Assembly: GCF_019649055.1 (NCBI RefSeq)
Contig: NW_026570225.1
Coordinates: 558,001-622,000 of the forward strand
Direction: 5' to 3'
DNA: 64,000 nucleotides
Source: Paramacrobiotus metropolitanus
Lineage: Eukaryota > Tardigrada > Eutardigrada > Parachela > Macrobiotidae
Below, piece by piece: positions 57,701 through 64,000 of the stretch; within the stretch, counting starts at the first letter, position 1, and every line of letters starts with the position of its first letter. Below the pieces are notes generated by a model that was not told where the DNA came from, made no database searches, and was given only the letters and a program-made list of their open reading frames with translations. The position numbers and the translations under genes were made by a program.

Positions 57701-58272
57701 ATGGTTTTACTGAACTACGTTGTACTGTGTGATAAGTAATGTTATATCTCCTTTTGCAGATTGCGTACGATGTTGTTAAAGATTTCCCTTTGCTTCCTGC
57801 CAATCGTTTCTTCGGCGAGGTAATTATGTATATCCGTGTAGTGGAGTTTCTGTCCCATCTGTTCCGAAATTTGAAGTATTTATGTTCGGTCACTTATTTG
57901 CTGCAGCTGCGCAGTGTGGGTGATAGCCCGAAATGCTTCGATACATTTGGACGCAATGTACCAACAAAACTGGGAGTATCCGGCTGCCACGGTTGGGGTG
58001 GAAACCAGTTCTTCCGTTTCAATGCCGAAGGACAGCTTGGTTTTGGTGAACGCTGTATAGATGCGGACCATACCAACCGAGTGGTCATGAAGGACTGCCC
58101 GAAAGGTCGTGTGGACGGTCCCTGGGATTTAGATGCAAATACACATCTTTTTAAGCACAAAACGAAAAACCTGTGCGCGGAAATGAACGATAAAAGTGAA
58201 TTGTGGGTGAGAGACTGTGATTCGACAAAGAAGGAGCAGCTGTGGGAATTCAAGGAGATTCATCCTAAATGA
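54745..58272 (+). CDS. Polypeptide N-acetylgalactosaminyltransferase B (GALNT paralogue)
   Basis: Same enzyme class as the gene at 45.8 kb. Exons: 54745-54897, 55270-55496, 55762-55928, 56024-56231, 56692-56878, 56947-57113, 57239-57381, 57450-57548, 57760-57819 and 57907-58272. Signal anchor: [19 protein letters not shown]. The stem is much shorter than in paralogue A. Catalytic blocks: [78 protein letters not shown] and WVPCSHIG. Lectin domain: [33 protein letters not shown]. Most intron positions equal those of paralogue A, but the junction after WQCGG that splits A is absent here (one exon 56947-57113), so one intron was gained or lost after duplication. Confidence 0.95.
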
Positions 58273-61200
58273 TCTGATATGTGGTGCTGCTTTCTGCCTT
58301 CTAATATGGGAAACTTTTAGTGTGGGTTTCTCGACCGCCATTTTGTGCCTACATTCCGGTGCCTTAAACAGGGTGGAAGGAGGTTTGCTCAAAGAGTTTT
58401 ATGCGTCTGGGTTATGTCGGGCTGCTGTCTTACCAAACAGCGGAGGGGACGTTGAATATTCCATCCAGAGTCCATTTTGTTTCTGCGTTGTCGAATATGG
58501 TTGTGCTAGCCCTTGTTATGTTTACGAGGCCGCAATCGTATTCTCTCAAAAAATTGTTACTGTTATTATTATATTTGTGCTGCTTGTTTTAAAAAAATCA
58601 GCACTTGCTATAAGATCGTTGCAGTCGCTTAAGCTTATTGTAGGGTTCCCGTTGTCGTGTTGTTTTCATTGGCACAGACACTGCAGGTTATTGCAAATAG
58701 AACTTATTGCTATAAAACTTTTTCTGTAACCTTACGGTTACCGGTTCGTGCGCAGCCTTGCTCGATACGCGCGAAGTCCTGACTGCTGACAGTTTTGTTA
58801 GAAAATAAATTGAAGTTTAATACCGGTACATATCATGTTTGGAATAATTACTAATTGTCGCACCTACAGTAGAATGGCCGACAGCTGACAGCAATCGTCC
58901 TAAAATTGCTGACAAGACTCGAGTTTAACGACTGAACAACGCACACCTCCTCACAAAGGTGACTTGCAGATAATACTGCACAGTGCTTAGCCACTGAAAA
59001 TTTATGTTTTTAAAAACTCATAGAGTTATGTGTTTGTTGTTTTAACATTATGAAATCGTCTGTTCCTGCGATGTAGAGTACAAGCAGTCTCGCTACTTAC
59101 ATAAATTATCATAAAAATAGAACGATGTAGACATAAATGGTCAGAACTCCATATACTCGTAGGTATCCAAAATCTCGCGCGGCTTTGTATTTGGTTACCT
59201 GTGGTCTTTAAGATGTCTGCCATGTGCGGCAGATCGTGTAGAGGACCAAAATGAGCTAGTCAGCCATCCGGTTCGAGTAGCTTTAGCAAAGGTCACAAAA
59301 GGTGTAACCGTATGCTTTCGAATCGGTGTAACCAACTACCTCATTTTGCGTTCCGGTTATTCTAGAACAAAATGGAACAATACGTATTTTCCGCGTTGCA
59401 TTTTCCATCCCGAAAAGGTCAAGCGTACACTGTTATTGGTGAGAATACAGAGGAAAGAATTGGTGAAATATCTTGACAACTTTCTGGACGACTCCAAGAA
59501 TCTAAATCACAACCTGTATTAAATTTGTGTTTGTATTATATTACGTACACATGATCGCACGGCCTATAGTTATACGGTAATTTGTTGTCAGATCACGTAA
59601 CAAATATTATGTTTTGCTCATGTACATACTATACGAGTATTCGAGTAGGTACTGTATCTGTCTACGTATTTAAACTAATTTATATAAAAAGTATAATAAA
59701 AAAATTATAAATATATTTCTTTGTAGACCGAGATATAGAAACTTACGGTTACAGAGGCTATAATCACGTGCAGTACTAAACTGTGTGCATGCACCTTGAA
59801 TAAAGCTAAATTATATCTGCTTATGATAATAAAGTTTTATGCATACTTGAAGTACGCCATGCTCTACTACGAGCAGGTAGCACTGATACTCTGATAGCAG
59901 GAATGGATGCCAGCACGGCAGCACCGGAAGCAGGGAGCGCACTCATACTTATCCTCATCATCTCATGTCCGCAAATGCAGTATCATAATCAAAACGATAT
60001 AATGCACAATTGTTTACTAATAAGGGAGAATGGGGAACTAGAGCAGCGCAATTTCGGCACGTGTTGATGGAAATGCAAGATTTGAACATCTTGCAGTTCA
60101 GGGTAGGATGCAAGATAAGGGATTTCGCGGATGAACAGTACAAGTTTTGTAGACCATGCGGATCAGTAACGTATACGTATTGCATTATTGGCATACAGTC
60201 GTCATAGTTATTGCCACTGTCCACTGATATACAAGTACAGTAATTCCACCGCCGTCTCCTTAATGCGGGTGAAGAGTGGAAAACTTTAAAAATTTCGTTG
60301 GAAACAATCGAGTGAGTGCGTCATAATTTTGTTTATGCTTACTGGTTAGCTGAGATAAAAATTCTACTTGACTACAACACTGCATCTTCGTTGTTTGTTA
60401 TCCGCGCGAGATTACTCTCGCGGTCGTGGACTTGTGATAAAGATAGAGGAATGAATCACACTGGTTTTTATGCAAGGTTCGGATTAGATCATCGCAGATT
60501 ACTAATACCGGCACTCCTGCTGAAATTGTAGATCAACATGAAACTTTGCAGACAATCGGCATGACGTCACTATTATTACTAGTATTGTACATGCAATTAG
60601 GTGTACAAGTAGGGTAACTTTGTAAGTAGGTAGCCGAAAACGATTAATTACTGTATGTGATAACGAGTAATTATGTGCTCCATACAGAATAAATCACACA
60701 ATAATTTTATGCATATAGCCTTCCACTTCCAGTAAGAATATGGATTAGTGACGTAGTTTAACAACATTAAAATAGGTACAAGTATATTTAAGGAAATTGT
60801 TTTTCCTATAAAGGGCACTCGCCTTTTGTGGGCACTGCATGACCGAAGCGTACGAGTATAGCCAGATTTCATCAGAAAACTATGCAGGCAGCAGCGCTAA
60901 TGTTAGCGCAGTTTTATTAAAATTAAAATAGACGTCATAAAGTTCAGCAGATGCATAACAGAATTTCTATGATTGTTAAATCCACATGGTAAGTAACAAG
61001 AAAACAATTATTACGATTAAGTTAGCCCACCCATTTAAAATTTTATTAAGGGATTAGGTACAAGTTAACTGTATGTACGAGTACGGCTTTTAAAATTTTA
61101 TGGTGTTAAAGCTCACTGCGTCTCCTTCAGCATAATTTGTGCTAAACGGCATTCCACAAAATTATAAATGGCTTTTTTTCGTTCCGAGGATGTTGCGGAT

Positions 61201-61801
61201 GGTTTTCTTATGCAGCAGCCGCAGCAGAGTACTTAGTTGCTCTTGTAAGTCTTGTTCCATACATAAGTGAACTGCTGTCAAGATTGTTTTGTCTGTTTTG
61301 AAAATTGTTATCGTTTTTACATTTGTTACAAGTCGGATTGCCGATTGTGGATCTGCTTCCTGTTTAATGAAGCAATATTATTGATTAGGTATTGTCTTAC
61401 ACCTTTGACGGGAGCGTATACACAAACTTCTGTGCCTTTGACAGGAAACATTTCATCTTCCAGTATTCTCTGAATGCTCGCAAAGCCACAGTGATTGTCG
61501 ATGGCGCAGTAGTTTTGCTAGACACGGAATAAGCCAGCTAATCGTATACCCTTTTATTCGTGGATTGATCTTGTTTCTTTGTCTTAACTATGGACCGCAG
61601 TACGATGCCTGTGGAAGGAACCCTTCCGAAAAAGATAAAAGGTGCCCCAGTCACTATTTGAATTTCGTCTAGTATAATAAGGTTGTCCTCTCGTCTTGCA
61701 ATGCAGTCGCAAGACTCGCAACTTGTAGGCAGTGAGCGCTTCATGTTAAGCCTTTAGAATGGCTTCACTGCCACAATCTGTGTTAGGTGTTTTTAATAGA
61801 A
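58273..61801. other. 3.5-kb AT-rich region without a recognisable gene
   Basis: Short ATG frames occur, for example at 59371-59476 (MEQYVFSALHFPSRKGQAYT, followed by a GTGAG donor) and 61538-61744 on the minus strand, but none has homology. Numerous TACGAGTA/TACTCGTA-like words are scattered across this part. It includes the GALNT-B 3' UTR at the left and the OTUB promoter at the right. Confidence 0.45.
61538..61744 (-). CDS. Possible small protein, head-to-head with OTUB (68 aa, uncertain)
   Basis: ATG at 61744, 58 bp from the predicted OTUB start on the other strand. It reads MKRSLPTSCESCDCIARRED, then a mixed hydrophobic stretch and a Lys-rich end. No homology is recognised; the position opposite a promoter makes either a bidirectional transcript or chance possible. 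Confidence 0.15.
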   Translation of the reverse strand: MKRSLPTSCESCDCIARREDNLIILDEIQIVTGAPFIFFGRVPSTGIVLRSIVKTKKQDQSTNKRVYD

Positions 61802-63796
61802 ATGCCTTCCGATACGATCAGGAGTGAGTTAAAAACAGCGTCTGTTCGCAACATTCTGTTTGGTGAGAGTCGTGGGACTTCTGTTCGTACTTCGTAGTAA
61901 TAACCGCGTACCCTAGCAGTAGAGTAGAGCTACCACTGTTCGTTGAGCATGTTGCGAATTAAGCACAACCCAGTCAGACCAATGGTTCAATCGGGAGCTG
62001 TTTCGCAGTGGACAGCGAGCCGGAAGGCAGCAGTCAGAACGGCATCGAGGACAAGGTTGCATACGGCGAAGCGGATTCCTCCAGTGAGTATTACACTGCG
62101 CACATGTCCAGTGGTCCGGAAAGGAGCGAGTTGCCAGCGGAGCCAGCAGATCTCACCGGTGCCGTGGATGTGCGGGATGGGCCCGCGGACGAGGAGCCGT
62201 CGACTAGTGCTGGCAGCCGCGGCGAGCCCCTGCAGGCGCTGCTGGACTTCGTCGAGCCGCAGTATGTGGACGAACGCACCCAGCAGCAGATGCTGAGTAT
62301 TGAGAATGAGGTACTGGCTGCAGTGAGTCATGGCAGAAGGAGGGTTTCCTCTGTTCGTAACGAAAGTGTGATTGGACAGATTAAGGAACACGTTCCCTTC
62401 GTCTCTGTGAAAGAGAGTTTGGACATCTTGGAGGAGGAATACTCTGACCCGGTTTATATTCAGAAAATCGCGGTAAGCAATTATTTCAACGGTACTTGCT
62501 TGTTTTAATACCGTTCTCAACTTGTTATGTAAATATTTACCATATCCAGAGTTAAGAAATTCAAGAATCGTACGTGCTGCAGTCAATCACGGTGTCACCT
62601 TTTGCATTTTTTAGTGTTATGGGTAATTTTTGTATTGGGTATGGCACATCGACACACAGTTAATTGTATAATTGTATAATTTTAATGACATTAAAATTGT
62701 TTTCTGCTGTTGTGGATCTTGATGTTTTGTCTGTTTTCGGTGGATATCTTATCTTAAGATTTATTTAGTTCTAAACACTCACTTCTACAACGAATACTAC
62801 TTCTACATAATTATTTCTTGTGGTGTTCGAATTCTGTTTCCGGGCACAAGTTAAGTGTTGAGATTTCGACAAATGGTAAGTACTACTTGGTAATACGTTG
62901 TCTTACGTGACCTTGCGATGGCTCACAGTGGGCGATTGATACTGCACATTTTGGACTGAATGACTGAATTGATCGCTTTTTCAGAATCTGCAAATGAAGT
63001 ACGAGTGGCTGCGTCGCACTCGTGGAGACGGGAACTGTTTTTATCGATGTTTGGGGTTTTCCTTGTTTGAAAATGTTATGCTGTCTGGCGATCAGGAAAA
63101 AGCTGAAAGGTTTCACTATGCAGCTTATCATGCCGGTGTAATACTATTATTACCATAATTTTCGTAACTGTTAGATTGAAAGCCTTAATGGTGGAATGCA
63201 AAGATCGGATACTCAAATTTAATTACCCGAAGTTGACCATGGAGGATGTAAGAAATATGAATTGCTTTATTTGTATGGTGTGGTTGTAACTGTCTCTTGG
63301 TTTTGTTTATAGTTTTTGGACAACGTGAGTGAACGCTGATTAATAAAATCTGGATTCTTATAATTATAATTTTTATGTCTGTTTCTCTCAGTTCAACGAT
63401 CAGTTGACACGTCTGATGGAGACTCCGACAGAGGAGGAATTATTGGACATTTTCAATAATCAGGGATGTTCGGATTTTATTGTTGTGTGGCTTAGATTCC
63501 TTACCGTGTTGCAGCTACGCAGCGATCCGGAGTTTTACGGGAATTTTATCGAGAATCATGCCAACGTGGAAGATTTCTGTAGAGCCGAAGTTGAGGTGAT
63601 GTTTCGCGAAAGCGACCACATTCACATCATTGCCGTAGCATCGTTGCTCAGTGTCAAAATACGCGTGGAATACATGGATCGTGGTGGAAGTTCCTCGGTG
63701 ATTGCCCACGATTTTCCCGAAACCGAAGCTGAACCGGAAATATTCATGTTGTACCGGCCTGGTCATTATGATATTTTGTATAAAAAAGGAACATAA
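61802..63796 (+). CDS. OTUB1/2-type deubiquitinase (otubain)
   Basis: A cysteine protease that cleaves Lys48-linked ubiquitin chains and can inhibit E2 enzymes. Proposed exons: 61802-61823 (MPSDTIR plus one base), 62009-62472, 62995-63109, 63175-63247, 63313-63324 (12-nt microexon) and 63392-63796. The acidic Ser/Glu-rich N-terminal region is longer than in human OTUB1. The OTU core shows the catalytic RTRGDGNCFYRCLGFSLF (Asp and Cys) and LTMEDFLDNFNDQLTRLME. It continues with QGCSDFIVVWLRFLTV, VEVMFRESDHIHIIAVASLL, RVEYMDRGG and the catalytic His in LYRPGHYDILYK. The first exon is inferred: it ends in A at a gtgag donor and the next begins TG after TTTCGCAG, so the junction codon is Met. Confidence 0.9.
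63313..63324 (+). other. 12-nt microexon (Phe-Leu-Asp-Asn) in the OTUB gene
   Basis: TTTATAG|TTTTTGGACAAC|GTGAGT. Adding these four residues between MED and FNDQ restores the spacing of human otubain (EDFHNTFMDLI), so the exon is needed for the normal alpha-helix. Confidence 0.8.
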
Positions 63797-64000
63797 ATGC
63801 GTTTTCATGGTTTTCTATACAGTTTGCCATAAAGATTTCTGTACTCACGTTTTGATTTTGAGCTTATTGGTAGCGTGTTTTGCACGATCTAACGACATCA
63901 GTGCTTTTACTAATGATTTTCAACTTTATTTTGAAATTACTTTGGGATTTACTGGTATTTATTCTTATAAACTGACTGGGGACAGTGGAGCTGATATAAT
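63797..64000. other. 3' flank of OTUB to the window edge
   Basis: No feature recognised. Confidence 0.6.

Noticed and set aside
59246-59290. tRNA-like GGTTCGAGT B-box motif
   Set aside because: No A box or cloverleaf fold can be built around it and the last two B-box positions do not match.
59849-59858. GTACGCCAT similar to the transposon terminus
   Set aside because: Only about nine bases match and the CGCGTTTTGTACGCCA context is absent; likely chance.

Overview
This window is nuclear DNA from a small, compact animal genome. All recognisable genes are metazoan, most are split by short GT-AG introns (often 40-500 bp), and neighbouring genes sit 0.5-1 kb apart on both strands. An ecdysozoan such as a tardigrade would fit the gene density, the divergence of the proteins and the hydrophilic mitochondria-addressed protein at 51.7 kb, but nothing here proves the species.

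0-26 kb is ordinary gene-rich host DNA: Ku80 (+); SF3B6/p14 (-), which carries a U6atac snRNA gene antisense in its second intron; an intronless cytochrome c (+); eIF3g (-); TAF1B, an RNA polymerase I initiation factor (-); PTTG1IP (+); a divergent KIF6/KIF9-type kinesin (-); and an LZT-type ZIP zinc transporter (-). The kinesin contains one intron with a U12-type 5' splice site. The zinc transporter needs a 9-nt microexon to complete its metal-binding motif.

27.4-44.8 kb is accessory DNA. Two related ~275-bp terminal sequences lie in inverted orientation at 27375-27650 and 44556-44830, each next to TA. They enclose 17.46 kb holding an apparently intact DDE integrase-type transposase just inside the right end, a HECT-type ubiquitin ligase gene (G2E3-like), a Cys-rich/RGG protein, and broken intron-containing copies of three host genes: an adenine nucleotide translocator, the glycine-cleavage T protein (AMT) and a PIWI protein. 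I read this as one large DNA transposon that has captured host gene fragments. The sequence alone cannot exclude nested independent insertions.

45-64 kb returns to host genes: two paralogous polypeptide GalNAc-transferases (GALNT) on the same strand about 6 kb apart with largely matching exon junctions; between them a mitochondrially addressed single-domain rhodanese (-) and an intronless, very hydrophilic mitochondria-addressed protein (+). After a 3.5-kb AT-rich gene-poor stretch comes an OTUB-type deubiquitinase with a 12-nt microexon. Many entries are spliced genes: start and end give the outer limits of the coding region, and exon limits were read by eye from splice motifs and remembered family sequences.
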